Assembly: GCF_018873765.1 (NCBI RefSeq)
Contig: NC_057925.1
Location: forward strand, 7,265,568-7,329,567
Source: Telopea speciosissima
Taxonomy: Eukaryota > Streptophyta > Magnoliopsida > Proteales > Proteaceae
Direction of reading: 5' to 3'
Length of the DNA stretch: 64,000 nucleotides
How positions within the stretch are numbered: the stretch's first letter is position 1; each line of letters starts with the position of its first letter. The translations under genes and the position numbers were made by a program. Under the pieces are notes generated by a model, which saw nothing but the letters and a program-made list of their open reading frames with translations, had not been told where the DNA came from and did no database searches. Shown here piece by piece: positions 46,161 to 58,796 of this stretch.

Positions 46161-47290
46161 GAACCAGTGGCCCAAAAATAGGGAAAAATCCTTTTGCTAA
46201 TGAAAATGCAGTGAAAACGTGATTAATTACCTTAATGGGAAATTCCTTTAGGGCCAGGGAATGAACCTAGACAAGTTCTAGCCTCCCAATGGTTGCCCAT
46301 AACTCGTCATAACGGCAGCGTTCAATGCATGTTGACAAATTTTTTTCGGGAACTGGATTCTGTTCGACATATGATAAAGCTCATTCGACATCAAGCGCAC
46401 GTCGAAAAACATACACTTGACATATATTTGAACTTTGAACATCCATATCCTCGGCTCCAAATGTTTAAATTGGATGATTCTAAAATCATTTTGTATCATA
46501 TCTCCTATACTTTTATTTGTTATGAAAAAAAATGATAATTATTATTATTTTTTAAAAGAAAGACAATATTATTGGAAAACAGTTCTGACACACTAGTTAT
46601 AGGAATATAGGAATCTTTCCACATGCCCTACCATGCGAATAGCTGATGTTGCTATTTTGACCATTGGATTGAGAGGTCATGATATGATATAGGTTAGTCA
46701 CATGTCAAATTATAGAATCTAATTCATTCAAATGTCCAACCATATATTGACAAGTATTTCATGTAAATGTATGCATAACTATGATACTGTGACAACTACT
46801 ATACACTCTCACATGGTCGTAGATTTTCAATGTTTTTCCAGGTGAAAAACTCCAACATGGCTGAAACTTGACATGTGAATATCCTGTCCACAAAATTTGG
46901 ACCTCGATTGATCTAGCACACAAGCTTTTAATATGGGCTTGCAAAAAAAGGTTTCTACCATGGGCATATACGAACCAACTTCCCCATATTATATTACAAC
47001 ATCACTCCAACTTACCCCGTCCGGCCCCAGTGTGAAAGGTTTGATTCAATCCAAAGACATTTCAATGGATCTTTATCCCCTAACAAGGGGGGGTGGACCA
47101 ACTAGGCCAGGCAGGAACTGGAGGAGATAATTTTCCACCTTTCAATACAATTATTGCAACAATATTCTAGTCTAAATGAAGAAATTATAAACCAAATTAG
47201 GTTGCAATGCATGGATATAATTAAATTCCAATCTTCTACCCAAAAAAAAACAAAACCTCAATCTTGATCGATGTTGTCGATTAGGTCATC
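46161..47290. other. Intergenic DNA, nothing recognised
   Basis: About 46,740-46,885 distantly resembles the U1 spacer (GGCTGAAACTTGACATGTGA, compare 9205-9225). No gene supported. Confidence 0.4.
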
Positions 47291-47293
47291 GAC

Positions 47294-47620
47294 TCAACAC
47301 AGTAAAGCGTAGATTACGAAGCCTAGGTCCCAACAGAACCCAACTTTCTCACCCACTTGCAGCTCTCTCCTCCTGACAAAGTAAGGTGCCCACCCACTAG
47401 CCAATACGTAAATAGAGCTATTTTTCTTCCGCAAATACATCTGGTGTTCAGTGTGAGTATCCATATCTCTCATTGTAATATGTAGTTGTTGCTTGCGGTT
47501 TACAACTTCTCTTTCTTCGGGAAGTAAAAGATGAATAATGTGTTCCTCAATTAGATCCCTAAGGATCACAATTTGAGCTTTATATATATCAGTTGCGTTT
47601 CTTCACTGGCCATTGCTTCA
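47294..47620 (-). pseudogene. B3-domain gene fragment
   Basis: The minus-strand frame of about 95 residues reads YKAQIVILRDLIEEHI, LLPEEREVV, then SSIYVLASGWAPYFVRR and LQVGEKVGFCWDL. This pattern (a leucine-proline strand early, a GW...FV core, then LxxGDxVxFW) is the B3 DNA-binding fold of plant transcription factors. There is no start codon in frame upstream before a stop, and no second domain, so it is a remnant. It could instead be one exon of a gene whose other exons I missed. Confidence 0.5.
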
Positions 47621-47742
47621 TGAGGTCATAAGATTGCATGTTTCCATCGATCCTGATGTTAACAGTTTGTGGTTCTGAGTTTGGATAAAAAAAATTGTAG
47701 TAATCACCTTGGAAAAAAGAAAGAGAAGTGTAAAAAAAAGAT

Positions 47743-48463
47743 AGTGTCATAAAGTTGTAATTTTTAGGAGGTGATGATATGATTAATATCTCAAATCAAT
47801 CAAGAGAGAAAAACTAATACAAGGTGAGCCATATAGTTGAGTTAAGCCACTCATTTTGATGCAAAATAGATCTACGATATCTCTACATTTTCAATGGTTA
47901 GTCTGCAAAATCATATAAGTAAAAAAAGGTATAGTGACTGTTTTTGTTTTTGGACTATCCTAATCAAGGGTCCCATAAGCCAATTACAAACTAAGGGGGG
48001 AAGGCTAAGACAAGCCAACAGAAGCCTACAACTACCAAGGGGAGGGGGGATAGAGGGGGTGCCTTTTTGGCACAAATATGCAACTGAGAGAGTTGATTAA
48101 TAGTGTGATAAAGTCGTAATTTTAGGAGGCGATGATATGATTAATATTTCAGACCAATCTAATAGCTACAACTATCATTATATAAAAGATGTTTTGCATG
48201 CTTCATGAAATATGTTTAAAAAATAGAAGTGCCGAAAACCAAGAGACAGAAAAACTCATACAAGGTGAACCATATAGTTGAGGTAGACCACTCATTTCGA
48301 TGCATAACAGATCAAAGATACCTCCACATTTCCAATGGTTAGCTTGCCAATCATTCACCCAAGAGGTAAAAAATCACATAGAAGCCTACAACTACCAAAA
48401 GGAGGGGGAGGGGGAGGGGGAGGGGGGGATGCCTTTTTTACACAAATATGCAACCAAGAGAGT
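47743..48463. repeat. About 360-base tandem duplication
   Basis: 47,743-48,101 and 48,101-48,463 share GGAGGTGATGATATGATTAA, ACAAGGTGAGCCATATAGTT, GAAGCCTACAACTACCAA and ACAAATATGCAAC in the same order. The second copy has a GGGGGA run. Noncoding. Confidence 0.88.
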
Positions 48464-49984
48464 CAATCACTTGACCTCATGGGAGGACTTGCACTCCAAC
48501 AGACAAGTTACCAACCAATCGACCAAGCGATTGTTTGTTAGTGACTATTTCTTGAGTAGTTAGGACTAAGTAATAACAAGAGTATTTGATCCCAATTTCT
48601 CTCCCAAAAGATAGAGATGCCATAGGTTAAGGTTCTCTTACCACAAAAAAAAAAAAAAAGGTTACGGTTCACAACTAAGGGTATGGACCCAAACTAAAAA
48701 GTAGGTATTTTAGAGTTGTTCCCAATGAAGATTGATCATAATACCTATTGTGGAAGGAAGACAAGGACTCAAATGGATTAAAAGTTATGGATTTTGCTTT
48801 TGGGGGAAAAACAAATATTTTTAAATTTTGATATTTTTCAAAATTATTTTTTAGTACTTTATTTGGATTAACATTTTCTAAAAAACAATCCAAATTATTC
48901 CAAATGGTGGTTTGTGTGATTACACTTTTATTAAAAAAAAATAAAAATTATTCCAAATGGAATTTTATTTTTGAAATTTCCATAAAATTTGGTGTTATTT
49001 GTAATTTATTTAGTTTCAATTAAAAATGTATTAAATAATAATAAAATGAGAAATTGTACATTCTATATTAACAATGCATGTAAAATCGTAATACCAATTT
49101 TTAGGAGCTACCTTGAATTAAAGAGAAACAAAAGGACTTTGCAGTTTTTAGCCATTTAACATGTAAAATGTATTCCGTGTTGTTGATAATCGTTTCGATA
49201 CCGTGTACTAAAACCATGATGCCTACGGTGGGAGAAGTTGGCTGTTTTTTTTGTTGTTGTATCTGGCTTAGCCCAATGTGTATTTGTAAACTTCTTTTCT
49301 TTCATTCATTAATACAATTGACCTTTTAACAGGAAAAAAAAAAAAAAAAAAGCATTCTCCCTCCGCAATTGGCATTTATCTCCTTTTTGTTGCCACTTCC
49401 CACCATGATGACAACAAAGCTCATCCATCATTGCCAACGATGAATATACTTCCAAGGTTTCTATTACTAACAAGGACTTCCTAAGGTTTTTCCCTTCTCC
49501 ATCCGATTTTTCATATGATGAAGCAAAGAACAAAGATTCACACTTACAAAGGCTTTGCCTAACCTAATCTGTAAAGAATTATAACATGGTAGTGGGCTTT
49601 AAAGAAAGATACTCAAAGGGTTTGCCTCTCTTTGGTAAGATTTTTTTGAAAACCCAATTAGGACATTCACCATTCGAAAGATAGGCAATAGCTATCAACC
49701 AAAAACTCAAATAAGGAGCCACTCCTCAACATTGCACAAATCACAATACAAAGGATCCAAATCACATTCAATATGGCTCCATATATATGGTTGCATGTAA
49801 AAGGAAGGGAAGTGAAAATGGTTTAAATTTTTTTTTAAAAAAAATAAAGTTTTGTAATCAAGATTGCGGAACCAATTTAATACTCTTTCTATACTTGGTT
49901 TTATATTTTCAAATGTAATATTTAGTTTCTTTTTCAAATCTCGAAGATTTGGTCGTGTATTAGATTTTTTTCTTTCACTAAAAG
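48464..49984. other. Intergenic DNA
   Basis: AT-rich. About 49,190-49,221 (GTTTCGATACCGTGTACTAA) is a lone end of the CATGGTT MITE family. Poly-A runs at 48,643 and 49,333. No gene. Confidence 0.5.
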
Positions 49985-50640
49985 GATTCATTGATAAAAA
50001 AAGAAAAAGAAAAGGGGAAATACATAACAAGAGAACCTAGGCATTCTCAAGAGAGAAGCTAGAAGAGGAGCAGCCCCACTTACGGCGAAACCCTCAGCAA
50101 CAACTGCTCCCCCCCCACCCCCCAATTAATCAAATCTGAATCTAGGCCTGGTCATTGCATCAATTCCAAGCTCATCAGCAATGTGATTCGGGAATTGAAC
50201 CAAATTCCCTGAAGCCCCTGATTTTGCAGCATCTTTCGCCATGAAGTCTACAATGTGATTTGCCTCTCTATAGTAGTGTGTAATCTTCCAAGGAATTGAG
50301 CACAAGAAAGGTTGAAGATATGTTCAGTCTTGAAGAACGAACCAAGAGATTGATCTGGATTAAATTGAAAGAACAATAGATGCAGAGTTTGATATATCCA
50401 CAAGATGGGCATGTTCAGCTCCTTCGCTTTGAGAAGTCCTTCCAAAAGGCCAGCAAATGCAGCTTCATAGATAGTTTTGACACCCAAAAAAATCTTGAAG
50501 GAAAAAACCACATTGCCATTATGATGACGAAGAACACCGCTAGCACCAGATCTGCCTGGGTTACCTAAGTAACTCCCATCAACATTAAACTAAAGCCAAG
50601 AGGGCGGAGGTTTGCACCAAATCACCTCAATATATAATTT
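49985..50640 (-). mobile_element. L1-type LINE 3' end with RNase H domain
   Basis: The minus strand encodes FNVDGSYLGNPGRSGASGVL, then VKTIYEAAFAGLLEGLLKAK, then ITHYYREANHIVDFMAKDAA and a tail ending near 50,125. These are the D, E and YREAN-type motifs of the plant LINE-associated RNase H (RVT_3). A GTTCTCTTGTTATGTA-like 3' leader and T-rich end follow. Frameshifted in the middle, no RT seen, so 5'-truncated and dead. It could instead derive from a stand-alone RNase H-like host gene. Confidence 0.75.
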
Positions 50641-52480
50641 GCTTGGAGTAAGAAGGAATAATATGAAGACTCAATCTTCTGCAGCACAAGTCCACCAATT
50701 TGACAAAATCTTTCAAATTAAGATTTGTCTCTAGCAGATTCCTTTTGGTTGTTTCAAAGAGTTGATCCGTGGACTTGGCTTTGTCCTCATGTTGCTTTCT
50801 ATTCCTTTCCCTACCAACTGTTCTAAGCAATCAAGATCAAATCCACCGCCAAAGGAGATTTAAGGTTCATACCACACGACTTCCTCATCCACCATGTAAT
50901 CATGTCATAGAAAGAACCATATTGATGCCAAGTAAAGCCAAAGCAACCCATGAAAAGCTGCCAAAGGGTGGTCGAATAGTAAATATAAACCCTAATTGGA
51001 CAAATTTTTTTTTATACCTCATTAATGAAAAAGTAAGGAGAAGTCCTTATCAATATCACCTTCATAAAACATTTCCATGTTATTCCTGAGCGTTTCTTAG
51101 TATGTCATCATCAATTGTCTACTCATAGGCTTCATCTCTGTTTTATTTGCTACAATATTAAAGTCACCTTTCAACTCTTAAACTAGATGAGTCCTCTCAA
51201 ATCCAGCTTCATGGATAGTCTTCTTTCTTTCATTTTGTTTGATTTATTTTTTTATTCTTTATTTCTATTTTGTTTTGCTCTCTTTTTTTTTTTACTTTTT
51301 ATTCCCTCACATCCTTCATTAAGTCCCATAGGTTTGATCTGATCCTATAGAATCTAAAAGTTGTTACTAACCACTATCCAACTTCAATCGGTAAACTTTT
51401 ATTTCACATAGCCACTTGATAGTTCGATAAGCCAAAGAAAGATAGGAATGCTTTCTCCAATTGTAGTTTCTTTTATTAGCTGCTTTATTCTTATGTTTAG
51501 GGGGGGGGGGGGGTCCTTCTCACCTCCATGTTTTTCAGTTTCTTGGGGAGATTTCGAGTGGAAGAAAATATTTAAAGAAATATATGTTGGTAGATTTAGA
51601 GTTATTGCCTTCTCAAACGAGTGTAATGTTGGATAAATGTGACCTGTCTTTCTGATTTCTAACGATTTCTCTCTGTATCATTCCTTTCTCACAAACTGAA
51701 ATGGAGTTCAAATAAGACACAGATGTAAGCAAATATAATCTATTTACAAGAGAATGGAAACATAGATCACAATAATTTAACTAAAAAAAGAAAAAGAAAA
51801 TCATGTATGCTTTTTCTCTAGAACGAAATGCAGTCTCTCAAATTCAAAGAACAGCAAGAGCACATTGTGAGGTTGTCACCCCCTTACTTCATTGGGGACA
51901 ATCCACTGGAGAGACTAGAAGAAATGAAATAGTAGTCCGTCTACTCTTTGTAGTGTTTTAATGTTTTGTTTTGTTAGTGCTAGACCCTTACAGTTGGTGC
52001 ATCAGAAGTACTATTTTCTTTCTTAGAGACGATAGTTGTTGTAAGATAAACGAAGCAGTTGTGAAATTCCAAAAAGTCTAGAAGATACACTACGTAGAGG
52101 TAGCTGTACATGGATCACCAGTGATCCGCAAAAGACTTATTTTATGACCCTTCCTTGGTTAACAGACATATGATCGATGTTTGCTCAAACTCACAATTTG
52201 AAGGGTCAACAGCAATCAAAATCTAAAAGAGTAATAACATGAGAAGTGAAAGGTCTTCATAAATATAGGAATCAAGGTTTCTCTCCCTTTTCCCTTTTGG
52301 ATCCTTCTTTTCCTCTTTTACAATAAGAATCGTTAAATGGATTTCACATATCTCATGCATACTGTCTGAATCACGCCATGTGATTTGGTTATCTATCACA
52401 ACAGTCGGTGAATATTTTGATTTTCATAACAAATGGGTTTGCTAAGGATTCTCATATTTGCCTTCCAATGTTTTAGTGGT
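50641..52480. other. Intergenic DNA, nothing recognised
   Basis: Mixed AT-rich DNA with T runs and a G run at about 51,500. No coding, RNA or mobile feature that I can support. Confidence 0.5.
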
Positions 52481-52499
52481 CACAATGCACTCTGATAAT

Positions 52500-53760
52500 G
52501 GTTCCCACAGTCTTGACACCCAAGTAGTTGGCTTGATTAGGGTTTTGTTCGTTAAAATGAGGTGGAGATCCTCCTCTAAAATGAGACCAATAGTCCGGTG
52601 GTGCGAGTCTGAGTTCCTGAGTAACTAGATTTAATGGGGCTTGCTACATAATCATGTTGTTATGTGCCTAGCTAATGGGGGTTGATCTAGTATATGGGCG
52701 TTAGATTGGGCCAGCCTGGTATGGGATGGGTTAAAAAGATTGATTTAATATGTTCCATCAGCTCTGGAGCTTTTGGCATATCTGTCAAGTACTTAACATT
52801 TGGTGTCAGAACCAGACATTACGTACGTTACAGATTTGAGTCATAGAAAGGGCTACCTGGAGTAGAGTGAAAGCTGTCAAGAAATGGCTATCTACTGTTA
52901 GGCAAAACCCTGGGGCAGATTGGACCCACAAGGTGCCTAGTAACTCTTTATGGCACTAGCCTTGTTGCCCTGTCTACAAACCCCATCAGTGCCTCAACCT
53001 TGTTGCCCTGTTTACAAGTCCCATCAGTGCCTCAGCCTTGCTACAACACAAGATCAGTTGTCACCCCAACCCTGCGGGAATTTAGCTTGTCTCCAGGGAG
53101 GCGTGCGCCCAAGGTGCTGCCAAGGCGCATCTAGCAGTTGAGCTGTGCCACACACATCTCAGTGCATGCCTAGGGATGTGTGCCGCACAACCCAATGACT
53201 GGCAGCGCCCTGAGCATTCCCCGTTCCCTGGAGACGATCCTGATCCACCCTACGACCCCATCTATAGGACCCACCACAACCAGCCCACATATACCTTTCT
53301 TCAGCCCTGCAACACCCAAGCCCTATCCTTCGAACACCCCTTTGCGTATCATCACCTTTGTAAACATCAACACCCAAATCTGAACCTCCACCAACCCCCA
53401 TAAGGCCTGCTCCATTGTCGGCCTACAACCTTCATCTGCAACCTCTCCCTAAACCTCCATTAACCCCTGCCCTGAACCTCCGTCAACCCCCGCACGCCCT
53501 TCACCATCGTCAACCTTCCTTCGAGTGCCATACCAGCCCCCCCATGCGCAACCTGTTCCACCTTCTCCGCAAGCACAACCGCCCCTATTACCCTTCTCTC
53601 TCTCTCCTGCAACACCGACTCGAATCGATAGCACCCCTTTTTCCTCGCTGGAAAACCCCTTTTTTCCTTATCCCCTCTCCTCCACTATCCAAACTTCAAA
53701 TGGTTTTCACCATCTTGATTTTGAAGGGGGAGCGTTAACTGTAATATTGTGTAAATATTC
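52500..53760 (+). mobile_element. Possible copia-like LTR element remnant (fossil)
   Basis: TTGGTGTCAGAACCAGACAT at 52,800 resembles the initiator-tRNA-Met primer site of copia elements, following an LTR-like end (TACTTAACA). Near 53,720 GAAGGGGGAGCGTTAACTGT resembles a polypurine tract with an LTR start. The proline-rich C-run between has no recognised domain. Weak evidence. If real, it is much reduced and broken. Confidence 0.35.
53085..53246. mobile_element. MITE with CTCCAGGG-type ends (second copy)
   Basis: Left GTCTCCAGGGAGG and right TTCCCTGGAGACGATCCTGA are inverted repeats. The interior words GCCACACACATCTC and CTGGCAGCGCCCTG match the copy at 4931-5088. Nested in the possible copia remnant. 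Confidence 0.7.
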
Positions 53761-54386
53761 TCTATATGAAGTTATAGGAAGCTCTACTCATTTTCTTTTC
53801 ACTAATAGCAGTAAAGCTTCTTTCATATATAATAAAAAGAGGATATAAAAAGTTGTTATTTACTATTTTATTCTAAAAGAGTGAGAAGTATGGCAAAGGG
53901 ATTCCCCCCCCCCCCAAAAGATGACATGTAATAAACAACCAACAAGCAATTAATTCATTTATACACAATATACTAGTAGAAATAAAAAAGAGAACCTTAA
54001 GTGAGTAGACATAGATACCTCGATTCCTCTGGTTCCAAGGATCTAGCTCTCCTTCTGCTCATCCTTTCTATGTGCAACAAGATTCAGAGAAGATGGCAAA
54101 GAAACCTAAATTTATAGGGTTCTAACTAACCAAAAAAGAAAAGAAAAAAAATAATGAATGTTAGTCTAGCATGCTATATGTGATACAATTCAATGATTTA
54201 TTTCACACAATTTTGATTTAGAAAGAAGTAGCATTAAGAAGTCACAAACATTTACTATTAGAATTTCAATTCAAATTGATATTGAGGGTGTCAAATCCAT
54301 AATAGATATTCATTTCATATATGATACAGAACTAGAAAATTTAAATTAAGTGGAGAAATGGCTTGTTATTCCTTAATTTAGTTCTG
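53761..54386. other. Intergenic DNA, nothing recognised
   Basis: AT-rich sequence with a C run at 53,906-53,915. Confidence 0.5.
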
Positions 54387-54403
54387 TTCTATGTAATGGA
54401 GGA

Positions 54404-54564
54404 AGGTCGTGCTTGGTGCGTTGGTCAAGTGCTCACTCGTTGAATGCTTGGTCACGGGTTCAAGTCCTGGAAACAGCCTCTCTGGAAATAGGGGTAAGGC
54501 TACGTACATTTGACCTTCCTCAGACCCTGCTAAACACGGGAGCCTTGTGCATTAGGTACGGTCT
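54404..54564 (+). mobile_element. Au-type SINE with target duplication
   Basis: The tRNA-like head has a box A-like TTGGTCAAGTGCTCA and box B GGGTTCAAGTCC. Then comes the family body: GGAAACAGCCTCTCTGG, GGTAAGGCTACGTACATT and ACACGGGAGCCTTGTGCA. It is flanked by a 17-base target duplication TTCTATGTAATGGAGGA at 54,387-54,403 and 54,565-54,581. Full length and little decayed. Confidence 0.95.
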
Positions 54565-54581
54565 TTCTATGTAATGGAGGA

Positions 54582-55079
54582 TTGATGCCATGTTATCTAA
54601 TGAAATGACCTATTTGATTGAAAGAGATAGAGCAGATTTAATTGAGACTTGAGAACCCTTATAGCAGACTACTAGACCAAAGGATACATAAAATTGAGTT
54701 CCCCTCAAATCATCACGAAAGCAGTTCCTGACAATCCCACTTGATTAATTACTAGGTAAGAGATTCGTAGTAAGATTGGTAATGGAAATGGTTTTTCTTT
54801 CTTATATAATTTTGTTATGGCTCCATTCGTATACAAAAGAAACCACATAGAAGAAAATTTGCAAATACTCTTTTACACATATTTATGTGGATATACCTTA
54901 GATTTTTAAGAAAAAAATTCCTGATTAGGATTTTAATTAGGCAAGTAAAAAAATTCATGTCATATATTCCAATAAAGAGCCACATTTTCCTCCATGCATA
55001 AGCTTTGGAAATTAAGAAAAACCTAGTCCTTCCAGCAGCAAGTATGAATGGCTAACTACTCTCTCATAGAGCTTGCTTA
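54582..55079. other. Intergenic DNA, nothing recognised
   Basis: AT-rich sequence, no feature supported. Confidence 0.5.
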
Positions 55080-58000
55080 ATGTTCCTTGAGGGTGTCAAG
55101 AATGTGTTTGATGATCAAAGGTTTCTATCTTTTGTCTATTTTAATGGCACCAACAAACGAAAAAAAAAAAAACATCATTGCCCTTGTAATTATATCAAAT
55201 TACATTTACAAGCATTTTTTGCAAAACTTGGAGTAAGGTTGTAAACCTTAGGAATGTCATCCCTGATGAATGTGATCCAATCCTATTAGCACCGGTTCTT
55301 TTACTCAGTAAGTCTTAATCTGAGATTCAATCCTCTCAACCAAGACAGCCAAGAAGACAAATAGAAACTAAGACAACCAAGAGAAAAAGAAGGCAAAGAA
55401 GAAAGCCTCTGAACAACTCGCAATATGCAAGTTGGCAAGAAATCCCAAGTATATAGGTTAATATTTTTATAGGTCCATTTCTGACAAATATTTAAGAACA
55501 TTCCAAGAATGTTCTTAAATAATGCATGTTGTACACTTGTAAATAATCTAGTGGCTCCTAGCTATCCAAATAAGGAAATTGTTAAAATCATAAATGCTAA
55601 TAAAGTACATGAAAAATACCATATATAAAAAGAGAAAACTTTGCGTATATAGCCATTATTCTAGAAGCAGTTGTCCTATTTTTTTTTTAATGGACTTGTT
55701 ATTTGATACATGGAAATAGGGGTGTCAAAGCCGGCTCACACTGGTAGGCTCGATCTAAACCGACCAGCTATAGCCCGAGACCGGTCCGATCAATTATTAA
55801 ATGCACCAACCGATTATTAATCAGACATTCACGATGAAAGGTAGTAGCCCAAAGATCTTCAAACTGGGACCGACCAAAACCTGTAACTGTTAAGCCTGCC
55901 TTCTGAATTCGTTCAACTCATAACTATTAGAAACTTGGATAGGACTCATCCTTAATAACTAGCCGCTAAGGATGAGTTCTATCCAAATTCCTAACATGTG
56001 GTATCAAAACCAAGGTTGTGGCAGGGACAAATTTGGGTGCTTAGTTCCTTCTTAATAAGATTGATCCTTTAGTCAGAAAAAAAATATACAAATGGACTCA
56101 AGCCCATTAACTAATTTAATTAAACATAAAGCCCAACCTTTAATTTACCCAATCCCATACCTAACATGACTCCTTCTTCGTAATTTCTTGCCCCCATCCA
56201 TGTTTTGAGGTAGATCTTTGTCAAGGTCAAATCAATTGCCTAGGAGGCCAGCTTTTCAGTGGTGAAAAATTCGCTAAATTCTGGGGATCATAATGTCGGA
56301 ATTAGATCTCTTAAAAACCCTAAGCCCCATAATGGGTTCATCATTAATGGTAGCCTTGACTGATTTTTTAATTTTAAACACTAGCCTCTGCAGATCCGAA
56401 GATCCACAGAAGCAGTGACAATAGCCTGCTAAGGTAGGGATCTGCATGTTGGGGGGCAGCTAGTCTGGGCTGCAATACTTAGGCACTCATTATTCAAAGA
56501 AAACAAGCCATAATGCTCTGATATTGTGTTAGTGTGTGCACCTTCATGTGCACTTCTCTCTTTTATTATTATTTTTCATAATGAAATTTCATTTCTTGAT
56601 CCGTATCTTCAATTATAAAGTTCTTCCTTCAAACCCTGATAAATGAAACTACAAAATTCCTTAAATTGTATCTGACTAAACCCAGGTATTATAGGCTCAC
56701 TTCTATCCTGGAGCATCTTAAGTCTCTCATTTTTCAAAAAAAATTCCTTTATTGGTTCATTCTTCATCGAACCCTTCAGAGCGATTTAGCCACAATGGAA
56801 TGCATATTCTGTTTACTTTACTAAATCACATGAAATTTGACACATTACCAAAGTGATCGACAAGAGGACAAAGAAGGTCTAATGGCCACCGTCCAACGCA
56901 TACAAGACGATTACGAGAATTACAAACCAGAAGCACTTAACTGAGACTCAAATATAATACAAATTTTTTTAAAGTACGCAACCAGTTTGCCAACTTCATT
57001 GTACGATTTAAATAATACATGACACAACTTAATGCTTTGATACCACGTGTGGGATTAAAATCCCCATTCATTCAAATATAAAACGGATCTTGCATATGTG
57101 TTCATGAATAAAAAACATAATGGGGAAACGATACGTATCGTTCACCGCTGATTGAAAAGAAACCACCGCTTAAGTTAAACTAGCAATGGTTTCTTGTTCG
57201 TCCTTGTTCATTGTCCGTCTCTTTGCAACAAACAATAAATCTCAAGGTTTCACCTTTTTCTTCTTCGTCAATATCTTTCAATGACAGTGTCAATATAAAA
57301 CTCACGAGTAAAAGGGAGGACTTAGAGTCATATTTATAGATAGCAATGCACCTTCCCATCAAGGTGTGCAGACATAGTAGGACTCTACTCAGTTAACTAG
57401 GATCGAGTTTTCAAATATACATTCAAATATAATATAATGGAGGTATACATAGTCTTTTTTTTCTTTTTCTTTTTGGGTAAAAAAGGTATACATAGTCAAT
57501 ATCTACATTGCTCATTGGGACAAAATAGGAAACTAATTTCCAGCATATAGTGCATGAATTGCAAATGGTTTAAACAAAATATTTTTAAATATTCTTAAGA
57601 TACGAAGCATTGATATATAAAAGAGGGAGGGGGAGGGGCAGGAGAACCATAAAATGGTGACTCCTAAAATTAACCATCAAACTTTTAATAGATTACATAT
57701 ATATCTTGGGTTACACTCCTTCAAAACCTAAAATGACAAGCCACAAAATGCTAATAATTCTCATCAATCTATTACACCTTTAAAGGTGTCTCAATCCCTA
57801 CATGTGGCCAACCATAACGTCTCCACAATGATTATAACCACACAGTAATGAAGACCTACAGTTTTAACCATTTATGACATTAATCATTCAGCTGGTTACT
57901 CTATAAATTCCTCAAACAAACAGCGGATTCATCGCCTCAATTAATACAACTTCTAGTGCCAATGATTATCTTCAATTTCACCCATTTATGGCTTTTCAGG

Positions 58001-58150
58001 TCCACAAAACCGTTGCACCACTTAATGCTCATTACTCACTACAAATACCAAGTTGTTACAACTCTTCGATATCAATAACTCTATATTGGTAGTGATTGTC
58101 TTCAAGCAGTTGCACCTCCTAATATTATGAATTATAATGATCATTAATCC
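55080..58150. mobile_element. Copia-like LTR remnants, repeat block R1 (fossil)
   Basis: The left part (55,080-55,996) looks like a plus-strand LTR ending CCTAACA and followed by a primer-site-like TGGTATCAAAAC (55,999-56,010). It contains a hairpin, GGATAGGACTCATCC with GGATGAGTTCTATCC. The right part (57,048 to about 58,150) looks like a minus-strand LTR whose CCCACA end at 57,048 abuts another TGGTATCAAAGC (57,045-57,034), with TATA TATAAATA near 57,335. The about 1 kb between has no intact domain. Two different elements nested together, much decayed. Confidence 0.6.
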
Positions 58151-58194
58151 AAAACATCATTGGACCAGGACCGAGAAAAAGGTAGGCATTTGTA

Positions 58195-58790
58195 GTAATG
58201 TATTCTTTAGAGGTGTAACAAATTGATGAGGATTATTAACATTTAGTGGCTTGTCATTCTAGTTGCTAGAGGACTGTAACTCCCAAGATATGTAATATAT
58301 TAAAAGTTTGATGGCTAACTTTAGGAATCACCATTTTAATTATGGTTCTCCCTCCCCTTCTTCACCCCCTTTATATATCAACACTCCCTATCTTAAAAAT
58401 ATTTATAGAATTTTTGTTTAAACCATTTGCCATTCATGCGCTATATATAGGAAATTTAGTTTTCTATTTTGTCCCAATGACCAATTTAGATTTTAACTAT
58501 GTATATCTCCATTATATTATGTTTGGATTTATAATTGGAAACTTAATCCTAGCTAACTAAGAAGAAGAGTCCTACCTTTTTCGCACACCTTGATGAGAGG
58601 GGTGCATTGCTATCTATAAATAGGACTCTAGGTCCCCCCTTTTTCTTGCACATTTCATATCAGCATTATCACTGAGAGACATTGACGGAGAAGAAGAGGG
58701 AGAAAACTTGAGATCCATTGTTCGTTACAGAGAGACGAACAACGAACAAGGAAATATTTCTCTATTATATTGTGTTTGTTATTACCAACC
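58195..58790 (+). repeat. Inverted copy of the minus-strand LTR of R1
   Basis: Matches 57,180-57,790 in reverse. Shared words include GTGCATTGCTATCTATAAAT, AAAAGTTTGATGG and CAATTTGTTACACC. With R1 it forms a large palindrome with a loop of about 400 bases. Confidence 0.75.
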
Positions 58791-58796
58791 CAGTTA

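Noticed and set aside
53415-53850. Proline- and histidine-rich frames as a cell-wall protein
   Set aside because: C-rich low-complexity DNA with overlapping frames, no signal peptide or repeat motif, and it sits in a likely retroelement remnant.
54404-54480. A tRNA gene (box A and box B present)
   Set aside because: It continues into the Au-type SINE body and is bounded by a target duplication. The cloverleaf is not complete.
58342-58560. A 72-residue hydrophobic frame as a membrane protein
   Set aside because: It lies inside an inverted copy of an LTR-like sequence and is AT-rich by composition.
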